A program made the position numbers and the translations under genes. Shown piece by piece: positions 52,318 through 61,457 of a stretch of 64,000 nucleotides of DNA. Every line of letters starts with the position of its first letter. The first letter of the stretch is position 1. The stretch spans positions 62,001 to 126,000 of the forward strand of contig CAXXXL010000002.1 in NCBI GenBank assembly GCA_963666505.2. Direction: 5' to 3'. Source of the DNA: JABGQS01 sp963666505. Its GTDB lineage: Bacteria; Bacillota; Clostridia; Christensenellales; SZUA-584. The notes under the pieces were generated by a model. It was not told where the DNA came from. It was given only the letters and a program-made list of their open reading frames with translations, and searched no databases.

Positions 52318-53472
52318 CTATTTTAGAGCTCTTGCTCCAGTGTATCTAGAGATATATAAACCCGTTATTTCTTCTTTTGCACTATCATATATTGAAGTGC
52401 ATACATATAGGTATTGGGATTCTTCTTTATATCTATATATGTGATAATCCTCGTTTTCAAGAGGCCTTTCGTAGTAATCCTCGCCGTACATAGCAATCAT
52501 ATCTGTCTTTTGACTGCCTTTTTTAAAATAATCATTTGTCGCGAGCCCTTTTGATGTGTACACTCCGGAACCCATGGCATAAACAGTACTTATCCTGCCG
52601 TTCCAGTCAAAATATATACTGAAGCTGTAGCCTTCGAATGCATCATCCTCTACTGTCGGCCCCTGCCCCAGCAGCATTTCACCGTTAACAAGATTGCTGA
52701 CATTTTCACTCTGTTCATACGGGATCCCGTTCATTTCAAGAGTCTCTACGGCATCCTTCTTTGTCATTCCAATATAAAGTTCAGCCTTGCTTCCGTCAGT
52801 GTTCGTTAAAGCGAGTTTCGCACTTTTTTGTGTGTTCTCATATTCCTGCCTGCTGTATTTTGATACGAAAATCTCCCACACTGCATAGTTCTCGGGCGGT
52901 ATACGCTCGCCGGCAAAAACAGTTCGCAGATAATAGCTGCCCATATCATATTCGCTGCTAAGCGTAGCAACTGCACCCGGCGGGTATTCCGGGCTATAGA
53001 ACTCTTCTGTTTCTCCAAGGTCGTTTGTTATATCTGAAACAAGGTCCCCTATTTTGACAGGCAAATTCGTTTTCTGTTCTCCTGATATTCGTATCTCGTG
53101 CAGCTTTTCATCAATGTCAAAGTAGAGGCTGAGCCCTTTTGCAGCAACACAGGTGCCTGCCCAGCTTCTTATCGTAGATGTATCATCACCGGTTTCATAC
53201 TCAATATCGCAGTTGTCAAGCACCTCCAGCGCTGCGCTTAGCTGCATATCGAAATAGAACTCCAGAAAGCCTATTGTAAATATTTTGATTTCATCCGAGC
53301 TTTGGGCATTTTCCGGACCATTCAGGTCTATGGTAACAACAGGTTCAGTGCCGGATGACTCGCCGTCCTGATCGGTTTCCAAGGGATTCTCAACGTCTAA
53401 GGTATTACCGTTGCATCCTATTAAAGATATAAAAATAAGCAGTAAAATCAGTACAAATCCGAATAGTTTCAT
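52318..53472 (-). CDS. Predicted lipoprotein with duplicated domain
   Basis: Function not recognised. The 384-residue protein has a lipoprotein signal with lipobox LIGC and Cys20, an acidic linker, then two similar alpha/beta modules: one around residues 85-190 (with LSLYFDIDEKLHEIRISG) and one around 250-370 (with YSFSIYFDWNGRISTVYAMG and a following MIAMYGEDYYE). The matching YFD-x-N/E-G/K pattern and later DxTNDLGE/DMIAMYGE lines suggest an internal duplication. It has its own promoter. It is expected on the outer membrane face of the cell. Confidence 0.65.
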   Translation of the reverse strand: MKLFGFVLILLLIFISLIGCNGNTLDVENPLETDQDGESSGTEPVVTIDLNGPENAQSSDEIKIFTIGFLEFYFDMQLSAALEVLDNCDIEYETGDDTSTIRSWAGTCVAAKGLSLYFDIDEKLHEIRISGEQKTNLPVKIGDLVSDITNDLGETEEFYSPEYPPGAVATLSSEYDMGSYYLRTVFAGERIPPENYAVWEIFVSKYSRQEYENTQKSAKLALTNTDGSKAELYIGMTKKDAVETLEMNGIPYEQSENVSNLVNGEMLLGQGPTVEDDAFEGYSFSIYFDWNGRISTVYAMGSGVYTSKGLATNDYFKKGSQKTDMIAMYGEDYYERPLENEDYHIYRYKEESQYLYVCTSIYDSAKEEITGLYISRYTGARALK

Positions 53473-53501
53473 ATATTCCTCCTGACACTACCACCAGTAT
53501 T

Positions 53502-53530
53502 ATTATAACCTAAATGTATAATTATAACAA
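53502..53530 (-). promoter_or_regulatory. Promoter of the duplicated-domain lipoprotein gene
   Basis: TTGTTA (53525-53530) and TATAAT (53502-53507) with a 17-base spacer; the gene start has AGGAGG upstream. Confidence 0.6.
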
Positions 53531-53532
53531 CT

Positions 53533-53558
53533 AAAAAAGCGCCGTTTTATCCGGCGCT
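53533..53558 (-). terminator. Terminator of the pyr operon
   Basis: A seven base pair GC-rich stem (AGCGCCG and CGGCGCT) followed by six T on the minus strand, 12 bases beyond the pyrE stop. Confidence 0.9.
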
Positions 53559-53569
53559 CCTAATATTTT

Positions 53570-54139
53570 TTATTTTAGGCTTCTGCTTCCGGGTTTTACT
53601 GCGGGCATCCCCTGCTTGCAAAGCGGACAGTCATCCGCTTCGTATGAAACGACCTGCATTGACAGCACCGCCTCGAAAGGAACGCCGAAATCTACATTTC
53701 CGTTTGACCTGTCGACTATGCTGCCGACTGCTTCAACTTCTGCACCCATGTCTATTATTTCTTCTATTACTTCTTTTACCGAACCGCCCGTTGTTACAAC
53801 GTCTTCGACTACGAGCACCTTTGCACCTTTTGGAATCTCGAAGCCACGGCGCAGCGTCATTTTTCCGTCCTGCCGCTCGAAGAAAACATTGTGCACTCCA
53901 AGCTGCTTCGCCACCTCATATGCAAGGATTATACCTCCCACCGCCGGCCCTGCGACAATATCTATGCCGCTGAAATTGCCTGCCAGCTGCTTTGCAAACT
54001 TTTCTGATATTTCAGGATCTACAAAAAGCTTGGCACATTGCATATATTTATCCGAGTGCCTGCCGGAAGTTAATAAAAAATGCCCTTCAAGCATTACTCC
54101 GGTATCTTTGAAAATCTTAAGTATCTCTTCTTTATTCAT
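53570..54139 (-). CDS. pyrE: Orotate phosphoribosyltransferase
   Basis: PyrE joins orotate to PRPP, giving OMP. The PRPP-binding loop is VLVVEDVVTTGGSVKEV; the start LKIFKDTGV-like and VAGPAVGGIILAYEVA are also family marks. The 189 residues and the Cys-bearing C terminus (DDCPLCKQGMPAVKPGSR) fit the short Firmicute/Thermus type. Last gene of the pyr operon, one base after pyrD. Confidence 0.94.
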   Translation of the reverse strand: MNKEEILKIFKDTGVMLEGHFLLTSGRHSDKYMQCAKLFVDPEISEKFAKQLAGNFSGIDIVAGPAVGGIILAYEVAKQLGVHNVFFERQDGKMTLRRGFEIPKGAKVLVVEDVVTTGGSVKEVIEEIIDMGAEVEAVGSIVDRSNGNVDFGVPFEAVLSMQVVSYEADDCPLCKQGMPAVKPGSRSLK

Positions 54140-54140
54140 A

Positions 54141-55049
54141 TTAAACCTCCAAAGCGCCTGTAAGGCTGCTTATTTTTTCTATTCCCGCTTCGTTTGCATA
54201 CTCCTCAAGCTCTTCTATAATACGTACCGAAGCCTCCGGGTCTGTAATATTCGCTGTGCCTGTCATTACTGCCGCCGCTCCGCACAGCATGAACTGAGCC
54301 GCGTCCGCTCCGGTCATTATTCCGCCCATTCCAATCACCGGAATGCTTATTGCATTTGCTACTTCGTAGACCATCTTTAGAGCAACCGGTTTTATACAGG
54401 GCCCGGACAGCCCGCCTGTAACATTTCCAAGCAACGGCCGCTTCGTTTTTTCGTTTACGACCATTGCAGGGAGCGTGTTTATCAGCGAAACAGCATCTGC
54501 ACCGGCCTCCTGTACAGCCAGCGCTATAGACACGATATCCGTTACAGCTGGCGTCAGTTTAACTATCAGCGGTTTTTCAGCGGCTTTTTTTGCCGCTCTG
54601 ACTATCTCTTGCGCACTTTTTATATCTGTACCAAAAGCCGCCCCGCCCTGTTTGACGTTTGGGCATGATATGTTCAGTTCATACATTTCAAGCGCTGTAG
54701 CGTTCAGCTTTTCAATAACCTCAACATAGTCCTCTATAGTTCTTCCTGCAACGTTTGCAATCACAACCGTACCAAAAGCCTCGACTTTGGAAAGTGTTTT
54801 ACGCAGAAATTCATCTACACCGGGGTTTTGCAGACCGATGCTGTTAACAATACCGCTTGCGGTTTCCGCTATCCTCGGCGGTTTGTTTCCCTCTCTTTTT
54901 TCGGGTGTCAACGATTTTAATGCGATTCCTCCAAGCTTATCTACATCTATGAACCACGAGTGCTGTTCTCCGAATGCAAAAGTGCCTGAAGCCGCGATAA
55001 CAGGATTTTTAAACTCTTTTCCGCAGAGAGTAATGCTCATATCGCTCAT
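54141..55049 (-). CDS. pyrD: Dihydroorotate dehydrogenase, catalytic subunit (type 1B)
   Basis: PyrDB oxidises dihydroorotate to orotate with FMN; electrons pass through PyrK to NAD. The ATG at 55049 is chosen because AGAGG lies upstream and it overlaps pyrK by four bases (ATGA); this gives 302 residues. Marks: VIAASGTFAFGEQH, catalytic Cys129 in NISCPNVKQGG, and GMGGIMTGADAAQFMLCGA. The 1B type is the normal partner of the adjacent pyrK. Confidence 0.95.
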   Translation of the reverse strand: MSDMSITLCGKEFKNPVIAASGTFAFGEQHSWFIDVDKLGGIALKSLTPEKREGNKPPRIAETASGIVNSIGLQNPGVDEFLRKTLSKVEAFGTVVIANVAGRTIEDYVEVIEKLNATALEMYELNISCPNVKQGGAAFGTDIKSAQEIVRAAKKAAEKPLIVKLTPAVTDIVSIALAVQEAGADAVSLINTLPAMVVNEKTKRPLLGNVTGGLSGPCIKPVALKMVYEVANAISIPVIGMGGIMTGADAAQFMLCGAAAVMTGTANITDPEASVRIIEELEEYANEAGIEKISSLTGALEV

Positions 55050-55822
55050 AACTGTACCTCTGCAAGATCGAATACCGGGCCTTCTGTGCATACCTTTTTA
55101 TACTCAAAACCATCTTTGTTTTTAATTCCGCAAACGCATGCAGCGCAAGCACCAAAGCCGCAGCCCATACGTTGTTCCAATGAAGCCTGAACGGGCACAT
55201 CGCCTACGACTGCTTTTAGGGATTTCAACATCGGCAGCGTACCGCATGTCAATATAACGTCCGGCTTTTTATTCTTTAGTCTCTTACTGAGCGCCTCAGT
55301 AACAAATCCCTTTTCCCCGATTGTTCCGTCGTTTGACGTAACGCAGACATCGCTGCACGCTTCTTTAAAATCATCCATGCAATAAGCACAATCTATGCCT
55401 CTGTAGCCAAGATATACGTCATAGTTTTTATCCGGCCAACGCTGTATCACAGTATATAGCGGTGCAATTCCCACTCCACCGCCGACAAGCATAACGTCTT
55501 TTTGTTCTGAAGCAAGATGAAACCCTCTGCCAATTGGCAGGATTGCCTTAAGGCTATCATTCGGTTTTAATTCTATAAGTGAATTAGTGCCTTCGCCTAC
55601 CAGCTGATAGATAAGCGTTACCATTTTTTCTTCAACATTAACCTTGTTGATACTTAGCGGCCTTTTCAGGATAAGGTCTTTGCGGTTTGGTATTTCGATG
55701 TCTGCAAACTGCCCCGGCACAAACTCTTTTAAATCTGCATCCGGGCAGAATAACACCATTTCATATATGCAATCTGCGATTCTTTTATTCGATATTATTG
55801 CCGAGTCCATATTTTTCAGCAT
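55046..55822 (-). CDS. pyrK: Dihydroorotate dehydrogenase electron-transfer subunit
   Basis: PyrK carries FAD and a [2Fe-2S] cluster and moves electrons from PyrD to NAD. The FAD domain has LKRPLSINKV, the NAD domain GGGVGIAPLYTVIQ, and the C-terminal cluster ligands C-x4-C-x2-C plus a later Cys are in RMGCGFGACAACVCG and YKKVC. The 258-residue length is normal. It follows carA with a one-base overlap; in Bacilli carB would stand between them. Confidence 0.95.
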   Translation of the reverse strand: MLKNMDSAIISNKRIADCIYEMVLFCPDADLKEFVPGQFADIEIPNRKDLILKRPLSINKVNVEEKMVTLIYQLVGEGTNSLIELKPNDSLKAILPIGRGFHLASEQKDVMLVGGGVGIAPLYTVIQRWPDKNYDVYLGYRGIDCAYCMDDFKEACSDVCVTSNDGTIGEKGFVTEALSKRLKNKKPDVILTCGTLPMLKSLKAVVGDVPVQASLEQRMGCGFGACAACVCGIKNKDGFEYKKVCTEGPVFDLAEVQL

Positions 55823-56886
55823 CAGACTTTCCTTTTCTTTTCCATCATATCTACAAATTCGTCAAATAAATATGCTGAGTCTTCAGGCCCGGGAGAAGCT
55901 TCGGGATGGAACTGCACAGTAAACATGTCTTCACCGTCGTATTTTATGCCTTCGATGGTCATATCGTTCCAGTTTCTATGGCTGACAGTCATAGCGGCAG
56001 GCAGCCCTTTTTCAACAATGGTATATCCGTGATTCTGAGAGGTTATATATACCCTGTTTTTCTCTATGTCTTTCACAGGATGGTTGGCGCCCCTGTGTCC
56101 GTATTTTAATTTTTCGGTATCTGCTCCCTTTGCAAGCGCCAGAAGTTGATGCCCAAGGCATATCCCGAATATGGGCAGCTTTCCTATAAGCGCTTTTAGA
56201 TTTTCTATAACTTCGACATTGTCTTTAGGGTCCCCCGGCCCGTTTGTAAGCATTATGCCTTCAAACCCGCCTGACAATATTTCCTCTGCACCCGTCCTTG
56301 CAGGAAAAACCGTGACTTCGCAGTCTCGCTTCTCAAGGCTCCTTACTATGTTGCGCTTCAAGCCAAAGTCGAGCACTGCCACTTTATAATTCCCGCTGCA
56401 GTATATATGTTTTTCTGTACAAGTGACTGTGTCTACAGGCATCCTGCACTCAAACTCTTTCATACAGTCTATCTGCTGCTGAGTTGGTTCGCTCTGCGTT
56501 ATTATCCCTCTCATCGTGCCCTTTTCACGGATTATCTTTGTAAGCGCACGTGTGTCAAGGTCATAAAAGCCGCATATGTTGTTCTTTTTCAAATAGTCGT
56601 CAATATTATTTTCACAGCGCCAATTTGACGGCTGAGTGCAAACTTCACGTACAATAAAACCGCTTACCTGAGGATGAGCCGATTCTACGTCCTTCGAGTT
56701 GATACCGTAGTTCCCGATAAGCGGATATGTCATCGTTACTATCTGTCCGCAGTACGACGGGTCTGTTAAAACTTCCTGATAGCCGGTCATACCGGTATTA
56801 AAAACAACTTCACCTGTAACATCAGCTTTTGCACCAAAGCTTTTACCTGCAAACCTTGTGCCGTCTTCTAATGTGAGTATTGCCAT
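55822..56886 (-). CDS. carA: Carbamoyl-phosphate synthase small subunit
   Basis: CarA is the glutaminase subunit that feeds ammonia to CarB. The class I GATase domain has its catalytic Cys in GICLGHQLLALA and the His/Glu of VQFHPEASPGPEDS. The N-terminal half begins MAILTLEDGTRFAGKSFGA. Length 354 is standard. CarB is absent from this operon and from the window, so the large subunit must be encoded elsewhere or the operon has been rearranged. Confidence 0.96.
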   Translation of the reverse strand: MAILTLEDGTRFAGKSFGAKADVTGEVVFNTGMTGYQEVLTDPSYCGQIVTMTYPLIGNYGINSKDVESAHPQVSGFIVREVCTQPSNWRCENNIDDYLKKNNICGFYDLDTRALTKIIREKGTMRGIITQSEPTQQQIDCMKEFECRMPVDTVTCTEKHIYCSGNYKVAVLDFGLKRNIVRSLEKRDCEVTVFPARTGAEEILSGGFEGIMLTNGPGDPKDNVEVIENLKALIGKLPIFGICLGHQLLALAKGADTEKLKYGHRGANHPVKDIEKNRVYITSQNHGYTIVEKGLPAAMTVSHRNWNDMTIEGIKYDGEDMFTVQFHPEASPGPEDSAYLFDEFVDMMEKKRKV

Positions 56887-56902
56887 ATGTTCTCCTGTAT
56901 CT

Positions 56903-57784
56903 TTACCTGCGCCGCAAAAGCGCAGCGTTTATATCTTCTTTCATCTCCAATGCGGCCTGTCTTGCCGCCACTGCCGGCTCGTTGCTGTAGCAGCTCTTTC
57001 TGTATGCCAGCAGTATGCCTCTTGACGAATTAACAACGGCACCAAGACCGTCTTTGTCAAAGTTTACTGCTATATCATCTGCACCAGCGCCCTGTGCTCC
57101 GTAGCCTGGCACAAGGAAGAAAGTGCTTTTTAGGCTTTCCCTGAGCTTAAGAGCCTGCTGTGGATAAGTCGCCCCGACTACCGCTCCTATGCTGCTGTAG
57201 CCAAACAACCCGGTAAGCTCTTTTCCCCACTGCGCCGTTTTTTCCCCCACAATGCTGTAAAGCTTTCTGCCGCCGATTTCCAAGTCCTGAAACTCGCCGC
57301 CAGAGGGATTCGACGTTTTAACAAGTACGAATATACCTTTGCCTGTTTTTTGGCAGTCTTCTATAAACGGAGCTATACCGTCTATTCCAAGGTATGCATT
57401 TACCGTTATAAAGTCTGCTGCGCTATCAAGAAGAAAAGCTTTTGAGTACGCCTTTGCCGTGCTGCCTATATCGTTTCTTTTAACGTCTGCGATAACAGTC
57501 AACTCTGCCTGCGAAGCATAGCTCATTGTGTCGTAAAAACACTTTACCCCATGATACCCGTACTGTTCGTAATATGCAACCTGCACTTTTACGCTTGGAA
57601 CGACATCTTTAACAGAATCTATTATATCACAGTTGAATCTGAATATGCACTTGGCAATCTCTTCATTAGAAGCTGCTCCGCTGACTTGATAGTCTTCGCT
57701 CAGATACTCATATGATGTATCCAGCCCTACACAGACCGGGCACATCGTCTTGTTTATTTTCGTACACAGTTCGTCTATTTTCAT
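56903..57784 (-). CDS. pyrF: Orotidine-5'-phosphate decarboxylase
   Basis: PyrF converts OMP to UMP. The ATG at 57784 follows GAGGG and gives 293 residues; the earlier start would run into pyrC. The catalytic loop is VIADVKRNDIGSTAKAY, with the D-K-x-x-D pattern, and the phosphate loop ends in VVNSSRGILLAY. Its length marks the longer group 2 type, seen in many Clostridia and actinobacteria. It lies one base after pyrC and 16 bases before carA. Confidence 0.94.
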   Translation of the reverse strand: MKIDELCTKINKTMCPVCVGLDTSYEYLSEDYQVSGAASNEEIAKCIFRFNCDIIDSVKDVVPSVKVQVAYYEQYGYHGVKCFYDTMSYASQAELTVIADVKRNDIGSTAKAYSKAFLLDSAADFITVNAYLGIDGIAPFIEDCQKTGKGIFVLVKTSNPSGGEFQDLEIGGRKLYSIVGEKTAQWGKELTGLFGYSSIGAVVGATYPQQALKLRESLKSTFFLVPGYGAQGAGADDIAVNFDKDGLGAVVNSSRGILLAYRKSCYSNEPAVAARQAALEMKEDINAALLRRR

Positions 57785-57785
57785 A

Positions 57786-59039
57786 TCAGCCCTCGTATAC
57801 AACCTTTCCGTTAACAATCGTATGCGTTATTTTCCCTTTTAGCTTGCTGCCAATAAACGGAGAGTTCTTTCCTTTAGATATCATACTCTCTTCAGTGAAT
57901 GTATATCTTTTATTCATATCTGCGATCGTAATATCCGCTATGGCTCCTGCTTCGATTACTCCGCTGCCAACACCAATTATCTTTGCCGGGTTAACGCTGA
58001 ACAGCTCTGCCAGCATCTGTTCATCGCTGGTAAGATTGGTCACAGCAAGCGAGAACGCAGACTCGAAACCGCTTATACCAAAAGCCGCAAGCGAAAACTC
58101 AATGTTTTTTTCGTCTTTGTGATGCGGCGCATGGTCTGTGGCGATTGCGTCTATCGTACCGTCGAAGAGCCCCTGCTTTACTGCGAGTACATCGTCCTTT
58201 TCCCTGAGCGGAGGATTGACCTTGGTTCTGGCGTCAAAGCCAAGACACATCGAGTCGTCTGCGCTGAAATAGTGCGGCGCACTCTCACAAGTCACCAACA
58301 CTCCACGTTTCTTTGCTTCACGTATAAGCTCTATCCCACCTCTAGTGGATACATGTTGTATGTGAACCTTTAACCCGTACGCTTCAGCAAGTATAATGTC
58401 CCTTGCTATCATCGTTTCTTCGGCAGCTCTTGATATACCCTGCAGACCCAGTATCGTTGAGTTGTATCCTTCGTTCATTACGCCGTCGCCGGATATCTGC
58501 TTGTCCTCGGTATGCGACATTATGAAACTGTCGTATGTTTGAGCATACTGCATTGCCTTTCTCATCATGTTGCCGCTCTCGATCGGTCTGCCGTCGTCCG
58601 AAAAGGCAACACACCCAACACCGCTCATTTCGCCCATTTGTGTTAAGTCTTCTCCCTTAAGAGATACCGTTGCCGCACCAACAGGGTAAACTCTTGCAGG
58701 CGCCTTTTTTGCACGTTCATTTATAAGTGCGCACACAGCAGCATTATCGTTTACAGGGTCTGTGTTTGGCATACAGCATACAGCTGTGTATCCGCCCTTA
58801 ACCGCAGCTTTTGTTCCGCTGAGTATGTCTTCTTTGTATTCCTGCCCTGGCTCTCTTAGGTGACAGTGCAGGTCTATAAACCCCGGAAATATCGTAAGAC
58901 CGGTTGCATCTATCACTTTGTCTGCCGAGCCTGTGCGGCTGCCGACCGCTGCTATCTTGTTCCCGTCTATCATAATATCGAGTTTGCCGGATCTGCCTGC
59001 CGGGTTTGCAAGCGTACCCCCGCTTATTTTAAGCTTCAT
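57786..59039 (-). CDS. pyrC: Dihydroorotase (class I)
   Basis: PyrC closes carbamoyl aspartate to dihydroorotate. The zinc motif is GFIDLHCHLREPGQE, the second His pair is IATDHAPHHKDEKN, and a carbamylated-Lys-type region and GSHADITIADMN-like tail are present. The 417 residues is normal for class I. It lies about 80 bases after pyrB and before pyrF. Confidence 0.95.
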   Translation of the reverse strand: MKLKISGGTLANPAGRSGKLDIMIDGNKIAAVGSRTGSADKVIDATGLTIFPGFIDLHCHLREPGQEYKEDILSGTKAAVKGGYTAVCCMPNTDPVNDNAAVCALINERAKKAPARVYPVGAATVSLKGEDLTQMGEMSGVGCVAFSDDGRPIESGNMMRKAMQYAQTYDSFIMSHTEDKQISGDGVMNEGYNSTILGLQGISRAAEETMIARDIILAEAYGLKVHIQHVSTRGGIELIREAKKRGVLVTCESAPHYFSADDSMCLGFDARTKVNPPLREKDDVLAVKQGLFDGTIDAIATDHAPHHKDEKNIEFSLAAFGISGFESAFSLAVTNLTSDEQMLAELFSVNPAKIIGVGSGVIEAGAIADITIADMNKRYTFTEESMISKGKNSPFIGSKLKGKITHTIVNGKVVYEG

Positions 59040-59121
59040 CTTTTTTGACCATTCCTTTCATGCTCAATGCGGATGTCTGTTATTACGCATTTGTAACATG
59101 TACAATTTTTTTTGATTTGGG

Positions 59122-60051
59122 TCAAGCACTTTGCTTGCTCCTTGTAAGTATGTAAAGCAGCGCCATCCTGACGGCTACGCCGTTTGTGACCTGCGTGTCT
59201 ATCACGCTCAAATTTGAATCCATTACAGAGCTAGTAAGCTCTACTCCTCTGTTTACGGGCCCCGGATGCATCAGCAGCACATCCTTTTTGCATTTGTCAA
59301 TCACTTCATCGCTTATTCCAAAGAAGTTGTGGTATTCCCTTACCGACGGCAGCAGGCCGCCTTTCTGCCGTTCTTTTTGTATCCTCAGCGCCATTACGAC
59401 ATCTGCATCTTTAACAGACTCGATAAGTTTGTTCGATACTGAAGCTCCGGTCTTTTCTATCCCGGGTGGTATCATAGTGTTCATGCCGCATAGTTTTACT
59501 TTAGCTCCAAGCTTTGTCAGCCCCCAAATGTTGCTTCTTGCAACTCGGCTGTGCATAATATCGCCTATTATAGTTACGCTAAGACCTTTTATGCCGCCGA
59601 AACGTTCCTTCATCGTGAATATATCCAGCAGCGCCTGCGTCGGGTGTTCGTGCATACCGTCGCCTGCGTTTATAACGCTGCCCGAAATGTTGTCCGCAAG
59701 GAACTTCGGCGCACCTGCAAGCTGGTGCCGTATTATTACGATATCTGTTCCCATGGCCTCGAGGGTCTTTCCTGTGTCCAGGAGCGTTTCGCCCTTCTTG
59801 ACGCTGCTGGTGGATACGCCGAGGTTTGAAACAGTTGCGCCAAGGTATTTGCCTGCAAGCTCGAAGCTCATCCTCGTTCTTGTGCTGTTTTCATAGAACA
59901 GCGAAACAACGGACTTGCCCTGAAGGTGCGGCATCTTCTTTGCACTCTGCATCAGAAGCTCTTTCATAGTTGCTGCAGAATCTATTATGTATTCTATTTC
60001 TTCCGCCGGCATATACTGCAGGCCAAGCACATCTTTTTCTTTTAATAACAT
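59122..60051 (-). CDS. pyrB: Aspartate carbamoyltransferase, catalytic subunit
   Basis: PyrB makes carbamoyl aspartate. The carbamoyl-phosphate site is ENSTRTRMSFE, the other key motif HPTQALLDIFTM, and VMALRIQKERQ later on. At 309 residues it is a normal class; no PyrI regulatory subunit is beside it. A strong hairpin lies just before its GGAG ribosome site. Confidence 0.96.
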   Translation of the reverse strand: MLLKEKDVLGLQYMPAEEIEYIIDSAATMKELLMQSAKKMPHLQGKSVVSLFYENSTRTRMSFELAGKYLGATVSNLGVSTSSVKKGETLLDTGKTLEAMGTDIVIIRHQLAGAPKFLADNISGSVINAGDGMHEHPTQALLDIFTMKERFGGIKGLSVTIIGDIMHSRVARSNIWGLTKLGAKVKLCGMNTMIPPGIEKTGASVSNKLIESVKDADVVMALRIQKERQKGGLLPSVREYHNFFGISDEVIDKCKKDVLLMHPGPVNRGVELTSSVMDSNLSVIDTQVTNGVAVRMALLYILTRSKQSA

Positions 60052-60071
60052 TTCTTTACTCCGTTTTTTAT

Positions 60072-60105
60072 AGAGGAGAGTCTGAGTTTGTTCAGACTCT
60101 CCTCT
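60072..60105. other. Perfect 14 bp inverted repeat between uraA and pyrB
   Basis: AGAGGAGAGTCTGA and its exact complement flank a six-base loop. On the minus strand it is followed by ATAAAAAACGG, not T, so it is not a standard terminator. It ends 20 bases before the pyrB start and could affect mRNA stability or processing. Confidence 0.7.
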
Positions 60106-60114
60106 TCTATTACA

Positions 60115-61383
60115 CTATTTCTTTTCTTTTACTACATCAAATTTCTCGGGCAGAACAGCGTTGAGTATTATACCGACAAGAGCAGCAAGCGCAACGCCTG
60201 AAACCGTGAATGTCTCGTTGACGGTGATGGACACGCCTATGCCTACTACAAGGATTATTGACAGTATAAGAAGATTCCTGCTCTGTGTGAAATCTACCTT
60301 GGCTTCTGCCATCGTTCTAATACCAATTGCAGCAATCATTCCGAACAGCACTATGCTCATACCGCCTACTATCGGCATCGGGATGGTTTTGAGGAAGCCG
60401 CCGAAGTAGCCTATGAACGAGAGAACTATTGCATAGCAAGCAGCAATACGCAGCACAGCCGGGTTGTAGTTCTTAGTTATTGCAAGAACGCCGGTGTTCT
60501 CGCCGTATGTCGTGTTAGCCGGACCGCCAATAAAGCCTGCGAACATCGTTGCAACGCCGTCACCGATAAGAGTTCTGTGAAGACCCGGGTCATCGAAGAA
60601 GTTCTTGCCGACAACAGAGCCGTTAGTGGTTATATCGCCTAAGTGCTCCATGAACGTTGCTATGGATATTGGTGCGATTATCGCTATCGCAGACCAGCTG
60701 AACTTAGGCAGGTGGAATGCAGGCAGTTCTATAATTTTTGATGAAAGCAGCGGGTCAAAATTCATCAGCGCAGCCGTGCCTTCGGGAACAGCGACCGTGA
60801 AGTGCAGTACCACAGCAATAATATAGCCAACGATAAGGCCGACAAGTATAGGCAGCAGCTTGAAGAAACCCTTTATAAAGATAGATACAACTACTACCGT
60901 TACGACAACAGCAGCAGCAACGACCCATTTTGTCCAAAGTATTCCAGCAACAAAATCTCCGGTTATATCGTTAAAAATAACGGTTGGTGCAAGAGTAAGA
61001 CCAATAACAACTATTACAGGACCGGTTACTATTGCTGGGAAAAGCTTCTTGACTCTTTGCGTACCGAGAAGTTTAACTAGCAGAGCAAAAACTAGATAGC
61101 ATGCGCCCGCTATCAGTACGCCTCCTGTTGCATATTCCTTGCCCTGGCTACTGACTATATAAGTTATAGCGCCAAGGAACGCAAAACTTGAACCCAGGAA
61201 CACAGGGACTTTACGTTTAGTGATTAGGTGGAATATCAACGTGCCCGCACCGGCGGCACACAGTGCAACTGCAGGGTCTAGACCCGTCAGCATCGGAACA
61301 ACTATTGTTGCGCCGAACATGGCAAACATGTGCTGCAGACCAAGCACAGCCATTTTGCCCCAACTTTGTTTAACATTTTCCAT
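60115..61383 (-). CDS. uraA: Uracil permease (NCS2 family)
   Basis: A 422-residue nucleobase:cation symporter with about 14 hydrophobic segments. Typical NCS2 features: the start GLQHMFAMFGATIVVPMLTGLDP, a central GDGVATMFAGFIGGPANTTYGENTGV, and NPAVLRIAAC. It sits between pyrR and pyrB, the exact place of pyrP in Bacilli, so uracil is the likely substrate. A GGAGG precedes its ATG. Confidence 0.94.
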   Translation of the reverse strand: MENVKQSWGKMAVLGLQHMFAMFGATIVVPMLTGLDPAVALCAAGAGTLIFHLITKRKVPVFLGSSFAFLGAITYIVSSQGKEYATGGVLIAGACYLVFALLVKLLGTQRVKKLFPAIVTGPVIVVIGLTLAPTVIFNDITGDFVAGILWTKWVVAAAVVVTVVVVSIFIKGFFKLLPILVGLIVGYIIAVVLHFTVAVPEGTAALMNFDPLLSSKIIELPAFHLPKFSWSAIAIIAPISIATFMEHLGDITTNGSVVGKNFFDDPGLHRTLIGDGVATMFAGFIGGPANTTYGENTGVLAITKNYNPAVLRIAACYAIVLSFIGYFGGFLKTIPMPIVGGMSIVLFGMIAAIGIRTMAEAKVDFTQSRNLLILSIILVVGIGVSITVNETFTVSGVALAALVGIILNAVLPEKFDVVKEKK

Positions 61384-61431
61384 ACAATACCTCCAAGCAA
61401 TTAATTATAATTTCACGGCAGAGCCGAGTTT

Positions 61432-61456
61432 AAAAAAATAACCTCCCATTGGGAAG
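61432..61456 (-). terminator. Terminator between pyrR and uraA
   Basis: A six base pair stem (CTTCCC with GGGAGG, one wobble pair) and a three-base loop, followed by TTATTTTTTT, starts just after the pyrR stop. It may limit read-through into uraA or be part of attenuation. Confidence 0.7.
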
Positions 61457-61457
61457 A

